A DNA stretch of 64,000 nucleotides from Galeopsis tetrahit (GCA_963675135.1 OY776125.1:64245441-64309440), one strand, 5' to 3'. Shown: positions 48,286-60,284, counted from the first letter of the stretch. Numbers and translations are program-made. Notes: generated by a model from the sequence alone, not told the origin.

Positions 48286-49329
48286 ACCTGCATGCATGAT
48301 TGAAAGCTATATCTCATGTCTAACTTTCTTGCTCGTTTTCTCCTCATCAAAATTTTCATGGTAGATAACTTTAATATAGGCAACAACAACACCTTGCAAC
48401 ACAAGCGACCAGAAGAAATAATGAAGGGGTGGAAAAATTCATTCTACACTACAAGCACAGACACTAATATATAAAATATTACACATATCGAGAAGATTAG
48501 TGAAATACAATCATTTCTTTTGTGGCCACTTCGATTTCTTTTCGTTGCTTCCACTTTCTTGCTGATTTTATCCTTCTTCACATTTTTTTATAGTAGATTC
48601 TTCTTGTTTAATGTCTGTTTATCTTGTTAAATTTACGTTTTAATATGGTGGATCACGGTTTAATAAATCTAATGATATTCTCGCATTTTTATCGATTTTG
48701 TTTATAAAGTAACACAATTAAATTTGATTTTTTTTTTTCGATTTTCTTATTATGTTTTTCGAGTTTTTGAATTAATTACACTTATTCATATTATTTACAA
48801 ATTTCAATTATTTTGGATTTTTTTTTTTTGGATTTACAAATTGCAATTATTTACACTTATTCATACTATTTAAATGGTAATGAAATATTGTTTGTATATA
48901 ATATTTGACAAAATTCACTTTAAATTAGTTTGGAATTACATGGAAATTGGAAGCTTTACTAATTTAAAGGTATTTTAAAATATTTTTTTTCCTTAACTAA
49001 TAAATAAGAAATTAAAAGGCGGCAACCTCTCCTATTTTTCACATATTACCGCCAATTTCCAAGTTTTTTTTTTTTACGCCAATGTTTTGTATATGAATAT
49101 AATATTTGACCAAATCCACTTTCATGAATTAGTTTGTATTAACATGGAAATAAAATCTTTTAATGGGAGGCTTTACTAATTAATTGAAAGATATTCTTTA
49201 CTCCGTAGTAATTTTTTTTTCTAGGTAGGGCTGCTGTGTACTCAAGTACACGGTGTACTTGAGTCCAGCTATATAGTAAATATTAAATATATATATAATA
49301 AATAACAAAATATTTAACAGAAGTTATTC

Positions 49330-49393
49330 TAGTCTAGTGGTTATCCTTAGATTGTCTTATCATAGGGTAATGAGTTCAAAACCCACTCTCAAC
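49330..49393 (+). other. tRNA-like pol III promoter relic
   Basis: Box A-like TAGTCTAGTGG at 49330-49340 and box B-like AGTTCAAAACC at 49373-49383, about 32 bp apart, as in tRNA genes and SINEs. The acceptor stem does not form clearly, so it is not a functional tRNA gene. Confidence 0.35.
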
Positions 49394-49664
49394 AATTTTT
49401 ATAAATTGTTATTTTCGAACAGTTTTTTTCCGTAAATAATAAATATTTTCGAACAGTTTTTCTAAATTAATCATTTTCGTAAATAATAAATATTTTCGAA
49501 CAATTTTTCTATATTAATAATTAATAATAATTAAAAAAATTATCATCAATTATTTTGTACATTTATAGAAAATAATAAAATTAGTAAAATTAATAATATT
49601 TTTAAAAAAAATTAGCACCAATTTTTTTAAATTATGAAAGTACGAGTACAAATAACCAAAAGGT

Positions 49665-50175
49665 GTATCATTAGCATACACTCAGTTATAATATCATACA
49701 CTTTTCAATTATAATAACATACACTTTTCATTAATATATAACTTACATTTTTCATTAATAGAACATACACTTTTTAGTTATAATAACATACACTTTTCAT
49801 TAAATAGATCATACACTTTGCAGTTATAATAACATATACTTTTCATTAAATAAACATACACTTTTCATTAATAGATCATACACTTTGCAGTTATAATAAC
49901 ATACACTTTTCATTAATATATAACTTACACTTTTCAACTTTTCATTAAATAAACATACACTTTTCATTAATAGATCATACACTTTGCAGTTATAATAACA
50001 TACACTTTTCAGTTATAATATCATACACTTTTCAGTTATAATATCATACACTTTTCAGTTATAATAACATACACTTTTCATTAAAAACAATGTTGCACTT
50101 TTCAATATAGTAACATACACTTTTCATTAAAAAAACAAAGATACACTTTTTAGTCATAATAACATACACTTTTTC
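49665..50175. repeat. Minisatellite of ACATACACTTTTCA-type units
   Basis: More than 15 units of about 20-27 bp alternating ACATACACTTTTCA with GTTATAAT or TTAATAGATC variants, followed by poly-A tracts at 50177-50235. Confidence 0.85.
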
Positions 50176-50573
50176 AAAAAAAAAAAAATCGAAAAAAAAA
50201 ATTCGAAAAAAAAAATCGATTTAAAAAAAAAAAAAAAGTCAAAGTTTGACCGTTGACTAGTCAACAGTGGTCAACGGTCAACATTTGACTAGTAAAAGTC
50301 TACTCAAGTACATGGTGTACTTGAGTACATACAAGAATTTGACTTTTTTTCTTATTTAAAGGGGCAACCTCCCATAATCTCCCTATATTACCGCCCACTT
50401 TCATGAATTAGTTTAGATTGACATGGAAAAATAAAATCTTTCCTAATTGAAATGTATTTTATAATATATTTTTTTATCCTTTAAAGAAATTAAAACGCGC
50501 CAACCTCCCCTATATTACCGCCAATTTCCATACTCCAATGTTATCTCCGGCCTCTGTTATTTTTACATATATA

Positions 50574-50586
50574 TTTTTATAAAAAG
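50574..50586 (+). promoter_or_regulatory. Probable TNP2 promoter (TATA box)
   Basis: TTTTTATAAAAAG followed by a C/T-rich then GC-rich leader (50586-50750), unlike the AT-rich surroundings. This is consistent with a transcription start near 50610. The leader could be spliced to the TNP2 coding start near 51632. Confidence 0.45.
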
Positions 50587-50927
50587 CCCCCCTCCTCTCC
50601 TCTGCTCCTCGCTAGAGTCGTGACTCAGATCCTCATTCACACACTTTCAACGACTCAAGTCGATGCCTCGCCCTCTGACCACCGGGCGTCGACAGTCGCA
50701 GCGCCGGTCCACTTGTCTCAGTGCCTGCGCGTCTCATCTCGCTTAGTTAATGGTTAGATATAGATGCTTACAACTTCATTAGCCACTCCCCTTGTTTGAT
50801 GATTTGTGAATTTCTTTGATTTTGGTAATTCTTGTGATGGGGCTTTTTTTTATTTATGGGTCAAGAGGCTTTGGATTTATTGAATGTTCAATAAGAATAA
50901 TTATTACAGGACCCTCAAATTGGGAAG

Positions 50928-50931
<4 letters not shown>

Positions 50932-50987
<56 letters not shown>
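50932..50987. repeat. TA/TG compound microsatellite
   Basis: About 20 TA units followed by about 8 TG units. Confidence 0.9.
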
Positions 50988-51631
50988 GCTTAGTTTGGTA
51001 AGTAGCAACCAGGTTTTAAAGATATTGTTTTCTAGTAAAATGTAATGTAAGCTTGGTAAATTAGGTACTGTCCAAAGTATTACCATTAAAGTATCTTATA
51101 GATCACTAAACTTGCCATATATGTAGACTTTGTTTGACCATGTTGGCACGTGTATTACATTCAAAGTAGAGTATGATATTTTAAATCATTGACAAGTGTG
51201 ATATATATTCTTCAAGAATAACACACAAAATATGGATAGACAAGAGATATTGATAATTGTACATAGAATTCTATTAACCAGTCTTTGCCTATTAACCAAC
51301 CTTTACTCTGCCTCACGAACTAAGGCATTTGTTCAAAAGGATATACCATAACAAGTGATCATCAATCTCGTGTAATATAAAATTGTAACTTTTTTGTTAT
51401 AATTAAGCATAAAAATAGACCACTGTCACTAGTGTAATTCGGTTTTGTCTACAAACATTTCCAGTCCTTCTACATCTAAACGCTTTCTCATAATTATATT
51501 TTGTGGTTGATTTATGGTATGAAGTATCACACTTGTTTATTTATAGTTGATATATTATAATTTATTATCTATTTCTTTATAATTTTTTTTGTTGGCTATT
51601 AGTAATTTTAATATTTATATGATAAGTGCAG

Positions 51632-52852
51632 TTTGAAATGGACAAGACTTGGAAGCGTACGTAGTACCGAGTTTTCTAAGAGTTATATAGATGGAGTGAA
51701 TAGTTTTATGGGATCTGTTAGAACTCATATAGGTCGAGAGTGTGGTGTTCGATGTCCGTGTAAAAACTTTTTTAACTTAAAGTTTAACAGATCAAAAAAT
51801 AGTTAAAGTTCACATAATGGTGAATGAGATAGATCCGGGGTATATTACATGGTTTTATCATGTTAAGCCTAAATTGAATGATGAGGGTATTAGAATTGAC
51901 AGTGATTTGATAGAGGAAAACAATTATGAGCAAGATAATGATGAAGATAATGGTGTTAATGAAATGTTGTTTGACCTTGGTGAACAATAATCTCAAGCAA
52001 ATGGTGATAATATGTCAATCGATGATGACAATACTCATGGTCTCACTGCATATCTTGAGGTACTCGTTGTAGATACTCAAGTAGAATTATATCCTGGTTG
52101 TAAGAAAATATCAAACACATCATTTATTATCCAATTGCCCCATTTAAAAGTGTATAACAAGTTGAATAATAGAGTTGTAAATATGATGTTGAGTTTGATA
52201 AAGTATGCTCTTCTCGATGGTGAGACACTTCCACACACTTGCTACGAAGTTAAAAGTTATTTATGCGATTTGCAATTAGGATATGAGTGTATTTATGCGT
52301 GTAAGTATGATTGTGCCTAGCTTTTTTTGGAATGAAAATAAAAAATTAGAGGCTTGCCCTATTTGTGGGACTTCTTGTTGGAAAATCAATGATGGTATTG
52401 GAAAAAAGATATTGCACAAAATCTTAAGCCACATTTTCTTGTCTTCGAAAACCTCCAAAAAGATGGTTTGACATAAAGAAAAACTTATTGACGATGATTA
52501 TATGAGACATCCAACCGATTCCATAGCAGGGAAAGACTTGTGAGTTTCATTGGTTTGCTAATGATCCAAAAAATGTTGAGCACTATTTATAGCATGTGGA
52601 CAGTTATTCTAGAATCGTTGAATCTCCCTTATTGGGATTGTAGAAAAAGTCATTGATGTGTATTTACAACCCTTAGTTATAACTAGAATCGTTGAACCTC
52701 CCTTATTGGGATTGTAGAAAAAGTCATTGATGTGTATTTACAACCCTTAGTTAAGGAACTAACTGAGTTGTGGGTTGAAGGAGTCAAAACCTTTGATGTG
52801 TCTTGTAAATAGAATTTTAAAATGCATGGACCCGTTTAAGTTGTTTTATATG
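51632..52852 (+). pseudogene. CACTA transposase TNP2-type (TNPD), N-terminal remnant
   Basis: ATG at 51638 (MDKTWKRT), followed in shifted frames by SYIDGVNSFMGSVRTH and CPCKN, the usual Transpos_assoc-like start. A cleaner ORF at 52012-52320 gives ELYPGCKKISNTSF, NMMLSLIKYALLDGETLP and LQLGYECIYACKYDCA. Then ACPICGTSCWKIND, KKILHKILSHIFLSSKTSKK and MRHPTDS follow; these are typical tnp2 signatures. Downstream, VYLQPLVKELTELWVEGVKT marks the start of the next tnp2 block, after a 74-bp tandem duplication. SireD lies at 52867 and no catalytic region is found beyond it. Multiple stops: non-functional. Confidence 0.85.
52609..52756. repeat. 74-bp tandem duplication in TNP2
   Basis: The segment from CTAGAATCGTTGAA to CCCTTAGTTA occurs at 52609-52682 and 52683-52756 with one or two differences. 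The length is not a multiple of three, so it breaks the frame. Confidence 0.9.
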
Positions 52853-52866
52853 TACATATTAATATG

Positions 52867-54562
52867 TGTTGGTTTTGAAAGGAGTATATAACAAGTGTAT
52901 GGGGGGGGGAATACACTTGTATGCAATTTCTTTTTCAGACTTAACCAAAAGTACTTCAGCAAGGTTGTCCTGGACAACTCTGCTTATGTGTTTAACTCTT
53001 CTAAGATAATCAAACTATCTAGGGGAGTTATATGTGCGGAATTAGTGGTTGGCCCTTTAGTTTAAACTACTTTGAATTCTGAAATCACTTTAATCAAACA
53101 GTCCAGTTTTCAGGGAACTTGTCCAAATCTGTTTTGCACAGTTTATGATATATGTCTTTGAAAGGTTCAGTTTTGTGTGCAGTGTTGAATATATGAAAGT
53201 ACTTGAATGTAAATCAACACAAGAGTTTATAGTGGTTCAGAGACTCAAGCTCCTACATCCACTTTCTGATTTAACAGGATAATTCCTTCACTCTTGGAAT
53301 TAACTTGTTTTATAGTGCCAAGGTGCACTTGATCAAGAACACCACTCCTTGGTGAATTGATCCCTAGGATGTTTAGAGTCCTAACACCCTCTTCTCAACT
53401 CAGAACTCAGTTCTTCTCTCAACAGTCAGCTCCTACCACTTCTACTATTACAACCTTCTCCCTTTCTCACTTGAAAGGGGTAAGGGTTGAAGTAAGGTTC
53501 CAACTAATGAGATATCCTTTACAATGAAGGTCAGTGTATAAGGATAGGATATCTCTCTAAGCTTTGTATGGATTATACAATGAGTTCAGCTTAGAATGAA
53601 GTGTACGAAGACTAAGATAGTCTCTTTGAAAGCTTGAAAGCACTTTGACTTGTAGGATAGTTGGATTTTCTTGTCAAGGTTGAGGTGCTTCAAATGGTCT
53701 TCACACTTTTGTATTTATAGACAAATTTGAGAATTTGCCCATTGGAGAGGCAATCCCAAATTGCTATAAATGTCTTCCTTGAGTTCTTCAAACTGGAAGA
53801 CAGATTCTGATAGTGACATGTCCTTGTTTTGGGAAATAAACGGCTGTAACACCTTTGTCCTCATTCTGAGCCCTTTTCCCAATGTCTGACTTCAAGATTC
53901 ACTTGGTCAAACATGGACATCTCTTCTTATCAACATTCCTGAGATAAGGACAACATTCCTTATCACTTGGACAACTCTGCTTATCAGATTCAGCAGAGTT
54001 CACTCATCAGCAGTGTTGGCTCTTTAGTTGATTTGGCTCTTTCTCTTTCCACTTCTTCTTTGAGTTGTCATTTAAGCATACGTGACTTGGAAAGGTGGAC
54101 TTGACCTCTTCAGCATAGGTGTCTTGTTGACAGATTTAAGTGTTCTGGGACAACTCTTCTGAAACACTTAGTGGACAACTCTTCTGAGACATTTAGTGGA
54201 CAACTCTTCTGAGCTTTGTAGGATGCAGTAGATTGATAGTTTTGATGATGCATCTTAACTCATGTTGGCATTCACTAGGTTGCCTTTTGACTGATTCCAC
54301 TTGATCAGCATACTTGTCCTTCAACAGATTTGAGGTCATTCTAGAACTTGAGCCTTGAGGGGACTTGATCTCAATTAACTTATAAGCATGTGTTCCCCCT
54401 CAACTATTGTATCTATTCTTATAAGAGCTGCCTAACACATCAGCTTCTCAACTAGTCTTATACTATATGTTCTAACATTCTTAGAACATCATCAACTATG
54501 ACTAGGCATGTCTCAGGGTGTTTTGGTATTAAATCAAAACACTTCTTATTTTATTCTCAACA
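52867..54562 (-). repeat. 3' LTR of SireD
   Basis: On the minus strand it runs from TGTTGAGAATAAAATAAG at 54562 to CCAACA at 52867. Near its 3' end is a natural hairpin ACAAGTGTAT-G9-A-ATACACTTGT (plus strand 52891-52920). It has a TATA box at 53712-53720 and tandem GGACAACTCTTCTGA words at 54140-54210. Confidence 0.92.
53712..53720 (-). promoter_or_regulatory. LTR TATA box (SireD)
   Basis: CTATAAATA on the minus strand, followed by CAAAAGTGTG as in the SireB LTR. Confidence 0.55.
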
Positions 54563-54576
54563 ATTTCCCCCTTTTT
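54563..54576 (-). other. Polypurine tract of SireD
   Basis: AAAAAGGGGGAAAT on the minus strand next to the 3' LTR start. Confidence 0.85.
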
Positions 54577-55053
54577 GATGATGCCAAAACCTATACATTC
54601 TATGCAAAGGTGACTTGTCTACACTTATTACATTTATCTTCAGTAAGATTGACTGAGGTCAAGTTCCCTGAAAGAAAATGTGTTAGTGTATTTTCTGTTA
54701 TTGTTTGCATATAGGTTGACACATCAGATAAATTGAGATAATGTCTCTTGATTCAAAATATGTTCAACTCTCATTAAAATGAGGATCATTACAGCATGTT
54801 GATAATTGAACAAGCATATCAGAGCATGAGCAACATTACATCAGAGCATAAATTGACTACAAAAGCAATACTCAAATAGGATATACTATCAGGGCATTTA
54901 ATCATTAGTCCTTAAGTATCAAGGTGATCATCAGAGCAAAAACACATCAGCATAGTTGAGCATCTTCAGCATAGTTCACCAAATCACCAATTTAGCAACC
55001 AAGTTAAGTTTTCATCCATTTCAGCACATAAGAGTCAGGAAAACTTAGCCATT
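54577..55053 (-). other. SireD 3' untranslated region
   Basis: Collinear with 35660-36167 of SireB; repeated CTCTGATATG-like words, no ORF supported. Confidence 0.55.
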
Positions 55054-57092
55054 TCAGAGATCATCTTCTTTAGGTGGCACCATCCCATATTGTGCCCACA
55101 CTCTCTTCTTTAACTCAATGGCTTCCTAGTTGGCTCCCTTTGGTCCAAGTACCATTTTGTTCAACTTAACAATTTCTAGAAATTCTTGGAGAATCCTAGA
55201 TTGATCAATCCATCCTTCCAGCTTGGGAGGCATATAGATGATTGGCTTGGGAGCAGTGAATTCAATCCTTGCAAGATCAGCAGCTGCAAGTATCTGTTGA
55301 TACAGATCTCTGTGATATTCTATCATGAATTCAGCAAAAATAGAGTTGGCATCTCTTCCACTCCATCTGTCAATGACATAGTAGTCATAGACAAACTCCC
55401 TTTTGGCCTCTTCCCATAAGTCATTCAGCTGGATAGGCACCCATTTATCCAAGTGAGGATATTTGGTGTCCATGGGGATCAGTAGCTGTGGCTTCATCTT
55501 GCTGTAAGTTGCTCTCCTCCTTCTTAGCTTTTGGAAGTCAGCTCTTCTCTTATCTCTTACTCTGTTGGCCTCTTCCATCAGATCCATTCTTTCTTGGGCC
55601 CTCATCATGGCCAGCTTCTGCTGTGTTTCGGGGTCTTTGCCATACCCTTCATGAAACAACTTTGATGGATCATTTAGTAGGACAGTTGTCTTCTTTTTAG
55701 GTTGAGGTCCAAAGCCTTCTTCATATAACTCCTCAATGTCTTCAACAACTTTGGCACCTTCAGCAGACTTGTCAGTTTCAAGAGACTTTGCCTTTTCAGC
55801 ACTCTTGGTCATTTCAGCAGTTTTGACTTTTTCAGCAGCTTTAGACTTTTCAGCAGTTTTGCTCTTCTTGGAGATGTGTTCTTCCTCCTCAATTCTGAAC
55901 TCAAGAGGAAGTTCTAGGCTGTTGGGGAAGTCAGTGAATGTTTCAGCCTTTCTTTTGTTCCCCTTGGCCTTCTTGATTTGGCCTCTAGTTTGGACATCTT
56001 CAGCACCTTTGTCCAAACCAGATCCTTCTCCTCCTGGCCTCTGCTGAAACCTAGCTCATTCTTCTTGTGCTGATGCCATAGAAGCCTTCATTGCTATGGC
56101 TAGTTGCTCTTCTTCATCAAGATCTTCCAAGTTTAACACTGCATGCTCTTTGCCCTTATTTTCAGCAGCCTTTTCCTTGCCCTTCTCTGAACCACCTATT
56201 ATCAAGGCACCTTTTGCCCTTGCTCTTTCCCTTTCCCCCTTTTTGGCAGCATCAAAACACTGAGGTTTGAGCTCACTCGTTGTTGTAGCCATCAGGGATT
56301 GGGCTAGGTTCAGAGATTTCATCTCTTCTAGCAGATATACATTCTCATCATGTATATTATGCATTCTATCACTGCTCAAGCTAAGGAAAGCTAGAACAGG
56401 CTTCATCTTTTGCTCAACAACCTTCTCCAAGGTTGCTTTCAGAGATTCATCCAATTGGGCTTTTAGGAACCCAGTGAGATTGGTTACGACCCTTTCAGCA
56501 ATGTTGGTCATAACCTCTTGGGAAAACTTTTCAGATGCAGCTTTCACCATGGCTAGTCTTTGTTCCTCAGCTCTTTTCTTTTGTAATGCAGTCTTCTTTC
56601 CAAGAGCTTGCTTGACAGTTAGTCTGAGAGCTTTGACATTTGCATTGTGATTGTCTCTGAGCAGTTTTTGTTCCTTCTTGACTTCCTTTGAGATAGACTC
56701 CATTGAGATTTTGGCCTTTTGAACCTCAGTGGAAATGGTTTGGAGACCAGTTTCCACTCCACTTATCCTTGCCTCTAATGTAGGGAGCACTACATCTTCA
56801 GAGCTAGTTAATCTCATCTCCACAGATGCTAGAGTTCTTCCTTGCTCATTCGGTGCTCTAGAAGTTTCAGCATGAGCAGTTTGGACTTAATGAGCCAATG
56901 AGTCCAACTTTTCTGATTGCATCCCAAGCAAGGCTTGTGCTGATCCAGAATCTACTTGGATGGGTGCATCTGTTAAGAACTCATCTGCAAAGATTTGGTC
57001 AAGAGAAATACTTGCAATATTAGACAAATCAAAAATGTTAGGGAATAAATACTCATCACCCTCAGAATTTTTTGGGTAAGACTCTGATACAT
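55054..57092 (-). pseudogene. SireD third ORF (env-like), C-terminal half
   Basis: Starts at the deletion junction near 57092, then SLDQIFADEFLTDAPIQVDS, a stop near 56888, 255 open codons of coiled-coil type (TSSEDVVLPTLEARISGVET, KKTALQKKRAEEQRLAMVK), a stop at about 56056, then 296 codons (RGQIKKAKGNKRKAE, EEGFGPQPKKKTTVL, PKLEGWIDQSRILQEFLEI). TAG at 55126-55128 precedes the terminal VWAQYGMVPPKEDDL, with the natural stop at 55054. The N-terminal domain seen in SireA and SireB is absent. Function unknown. Confidence 0.85.
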
Positions 57093-57700
57093 GTGTAAAA
57101 GTTCAAGTACTCTTTCAGTAGAGATGACTGGTTTTCCTTTGAATGAGGCTTTAACCTGTTTTCCTTCTTGGCATGGTTTACAAACATGCTCTTTAATGAA
57201 CACCTCATTAGGTAAGCCTTTTACTAATGTATTTCTGGCAAGTTTGTTCATTGACTTAAAGTTCAGGTGGTTTAGCCTCTTATGCCATAACCAACTCTGT
57301 TCATTTGAGCTCTTAGCAATGAAGCATGCAGCATCAGTAGACTTTTCCCAGTCAGCAAAATACACATTTCCTTTTCTAGTGCCAGTCAGTAGAGTTTGTT
57401 GAGTTTCATCTTTAATTAAACATTTTCCTCTTGAGAACTCAACATTAAAACCTTTATCACAAAACTGACTTATGCTTACCAATTATCAAGGTACCATAAC
57501 CTTTTGTTGTTACTTGTGAGCTGTTTCCAAAGGTGACATTTGGGCCTTCTTTTTCAGTGAAATCAGTGAGGAGTTCTTTGTTTCCAGTCATGTGCCTTGA
57601 GCATCCACTGTCAAGGTACCATGCTGACTTTTTGCTCATACTCCTCATCTTCTTTTGGCCCTTAGGTACCTGCAATTAGCAGGTTTTAGGTACCCTTTGA
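57091..57700 (-). pseudogene. SireD protease and pre-integrase fragment
   Basis: SAWYLDSGCSRHMTGNKELL is the aspartic protease active-site region (DSG), followed by VTFGNSSQVTTKGYGTLIIG. A segment encoding the VSYVAGLKYNL block is deleted, then SISQFCDKGFNVEF and the zinc-binding SWLWHKRLNHLNFK ... CKPCQEGKQ. At about 57091 the frame leaves pol just before the first catalytic Asp of integrase and continues in third-ORF sequence, with ATG shared at the breakpoint. Confidence 0.88.
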
Positions 57701-60147
57701 ATTTTGGGTCCTGAGAGGTTAGCTGTACCTTTAGGAATCCAAACTTGTCTAATTACTCTGATTGATTCAAGGTGGCTAAGTTGTTTCCCTTGTGCATCAA
57801 CATACACTGTCTTTCCCTTAAATGTCTTTGGGAAAGTGTGTGTGAAGGTGTTGACTCTGTAAGTTTTAGGAGAGTTGTCAAATCTCCCGATCTTATGAGT
57901 TCTTTGTGCAGCTTGAGGAAATCTTTGAGGAAAGACATTTTTGTGACCATTACCCTATGGCATGAGGGGTTTTGGTTGTCTTATTTTATTTTGCCTTTAA
58001 GGATAGTTGTCCTTAGGTCTGTTCAGCTGAGGCTTCCTCAGTAGAGTTGGCCTAGGCTGATCATACCTTGGATAATTCCTCTGAACATTGTTCAGGAGAG
58101 TTACCCTTCCATTGGGTCTACTCTACTGACCAACATTTCTCTTGTATTCAGGAGCCTTGACCTTTTCCAAAGGTTTGGGCCTAGTCTCCTGAAATACTTG
58201 AGTGGGCATTTCATTCATTTTGCCCTTTCCTTTGTTCAGTGGCTGAATTATTTCATTTTCAGCTTGTTGTGCCACTGATTTAACAAAGATTTTCTTAGTG
58301 TTACTTGTGGAAGAAACACTAAGACAAGGTGAAGATTCAAATGGATCAAAACCTAATCCACTTCTTTGAGCCATAGGTCTTTGATCACTTTGAATTTCCT
58401 CTATTGCTCTAGAGGATTTGTTCAAAGCAGACATCTTTAATTTCAGGCTCTCTTCACTTGATTTAAGAATGTCATACTCATGTGAGAGATTTTCAAATTT
58501 TGCTTGAAGAATTCTTAGTTCAAAGTCTTTTCTCTTTTGGGAAAGTAGTTGAGCATCAATCTGTCTTTGTTGGTCAACTATCCTGAGATTTGCTTCCTCA
58601 AGTTCTCTCAAGACTTGTTGGTACAACTTAGTAGATTTAATGTCAACTACTGTCTCAGCAGGTTTTGAAAGCTCAATTGAAAGTCTTTCATTTTCTCTCA
58701 CACAGTTGTCATGAAATTCTTGCAGCCTGTTGAAATCTTCCATCAACTTCCCAAAGGAAAGTTTCAAGTTGACTTCACTGGTGTTCTGTGATAGAAATGA
58801 TGGTGAGCTAGAAGTGGAGGATACCTCATCATCCTCAATGGCCATGTTGCACACATCATCATCATCATCACTGTTTGAGAACAGTCCATCAGAAGAGTTG
58901 AAGCTTTCAGCACTGTTAGATTCATCACCAGCCATCATGGCTTTTCTGTTGGTGAATTTCCTATCTCTTTTAGCTTGCCTCTCTCTTCTTTCCTTTGAGC
59001 TGAGTTCAGGGCAGTCATACTGGAAGTGCCCTTTCTTCTTGCAGTTATAGCACAGATCCTCATCATCATCTTTCTTTGGATCATCTCTTCTTCTAGATGA
59101 GGAGGGTTCAGCTCTGTTGGACTTTCTCCTATCAGAGAACTTGTCCTCTGATCTTTTCTCTTCAAGCTTCTTGTCCTCAGCCTAAGCTTCAGGAGAGTTG
59201 TACCTTCTCCTGAATTTGTTGTCTTGGTAGAATTTCTTGTATCTACCAAACCTTGAGTTGAGTTTGTCAAACCTCCTAGCCATGAGAGCCATTTCTTCCT
59301 TCATTTCAGCCTTAGAGACTGACTTTGATGATCTTGGAGTGGACTGCATTTCTGGTTCAGCAACTTTGGCTTTGAATGCCACTTCTTTGGTTGGTAGGAA
59401 GGGCTCTTCTGCTGGCTTCCTTCTATTGAGGTCAAACTCATAAGCTTTGAGTTCTGAGAAGATTTGTTGCATGGGCATGGTGGAGAGATCCTTGGTGTTC
59501 TGCATCATTACAGCATATACATCCCACTTTTGTGTGAGACTTCTCAAGATCTTTAGCCCAACTTCTCTCTTGGAGTACACCTTGCCCAAGGAGTTGATTT
59601 CATTCATCACATCTGTGAATCTACCAGCAAACTTGTCAATGGACTCATCTGGCTCCATTGAGAATTGTTCAAACTTCTGCACAGCCACTTGGAGCTTGTT
59701 CTCCTTTATCTTTTCAGTACCCTCACACATTTCAGCAAGAGTGTCCCAAATTTCTTTGGCTGTTGTGCAGTGGTAAACTCTTCCCATGATTGCATCTGGA
59801 ATTGTTTGATAGAGAGTGTTCATTGCAAGATAATTCAAGTTATCTTTTCTTTTCTCCTCAGAAGTGAAGTCATCTTCATCTTTAGGGATCTCTTCCCTTA
59901 TATCAGCTCTTTGAGCTTCAGTCATTCTAGGGTTGGTTTGGGTGAACACGAATGGTCCTCTTGTGATTACCCTCAACATGTCAGTGTGAAGAGATGCAAG
60001 ATGAGCTCTCATTCTGATCTTCCAGAAGTCATAGTTCTCAATTGAGAATATGGGCAGCTTGTGATGTGATATATGGTTGACTGGATTTGTGGCCATATTG
60101 TTGATTCCTTGAACAACATCATGAGGAACAACATTGTTGTTGGTCAT
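57701..60147 (-). pseudogene. SireD gag
   Basis: MTNNNVVPHDVVQGINN at 60147, about 125 nt after the PBS, is the natural start. Capsid-type region: NYDFWKIRMRAHLASL, EIWDTLAEMCEGTEKIKENK, FEQFSMEPDESIDKFAGRF. It is broken by TAG at 59182 (PEA*AEDK) and continues in the same frame through a zinc knuckle CYNCKKKGHFQYDC (about 59010-59052), an acidic region and a long heptad-like helix (IVDQQRQIDAQLLSQKRKDF) to TAG at 58123. A tail with more stops reaches about 57701. Because it is one nonsense codon from a 675-codon frame, this gag is young. Confidence 0.88.
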
Positions 60148-60272
60148 GACTCAAAGATAAAATGTTAGTAAACAAATAATAGGATTTCAGATAGATCAGT
60201 TCAGTGACCACACCAAATATGTGATTTTGAAAATCAAGATGGATTTTCAGAAGCAGTGGTCTTTGAACCCCT

Positions 60273-60284
60273 GCTCTGATACCA
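60273..60284 (-). other. Primer-binding site of SireD
   Basis: TGGTATCAGAGC on the minus strand, two bases after the LTR end CCAACA; exact plant initiator-Met tRNA complement. Confidence 0.92.

Larger units (their letters stand above)
49240..50326. mobile_element. Palindrome-bounded 1.1-kb segment, unclassified
   Basis: Bounded by two near-identical palindromes: ACTCAAGTACAC-G-GTGTACTTGAGT at 49240-49264 (perfect) and the same with one change at 50302-50326. Inside are a tRNA-like head, AT-rich DNA, a minisatellite and a 12-bp inverted repeat (TTGACCGTTGAC at 50246-50257, GTCAACGGTCAA at 50270-50281). No ORF. It sits within the repeat array of the CACTA interior and looks like a separate non-autonomous element; its class is unknown. 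Confidence 0.45.
48900..50560. repeat. Diverged direct repeats around AACCTCCCCTATATTACCGCC
   Basis: The words GGCGGCAACCTCTCC (49018), GGGCAACCTCCC (50362) and GCCAACCTCCCC (50499), each followed by ATTACCGCC, belong to repeats that also contain TTTCATGAATTAGTTT and ACATGGAAATAAAATCTTT. They lie just upstream of the TNP2 promoter, so they may be regulatory or only a local expansion. Confidence 0.6.

Noticed and set aside
49330..49393. A tRNA gene
   Set aside because: Boxes A and B are present but degenerate, and no acceptor stem or anticodon arm forms convincingly.
49665..50175. CRISPR-like array
   Set aside because: Units are short, degenerate and head-to-tail without unique spacers; it is a minisatellite in plant DNA.
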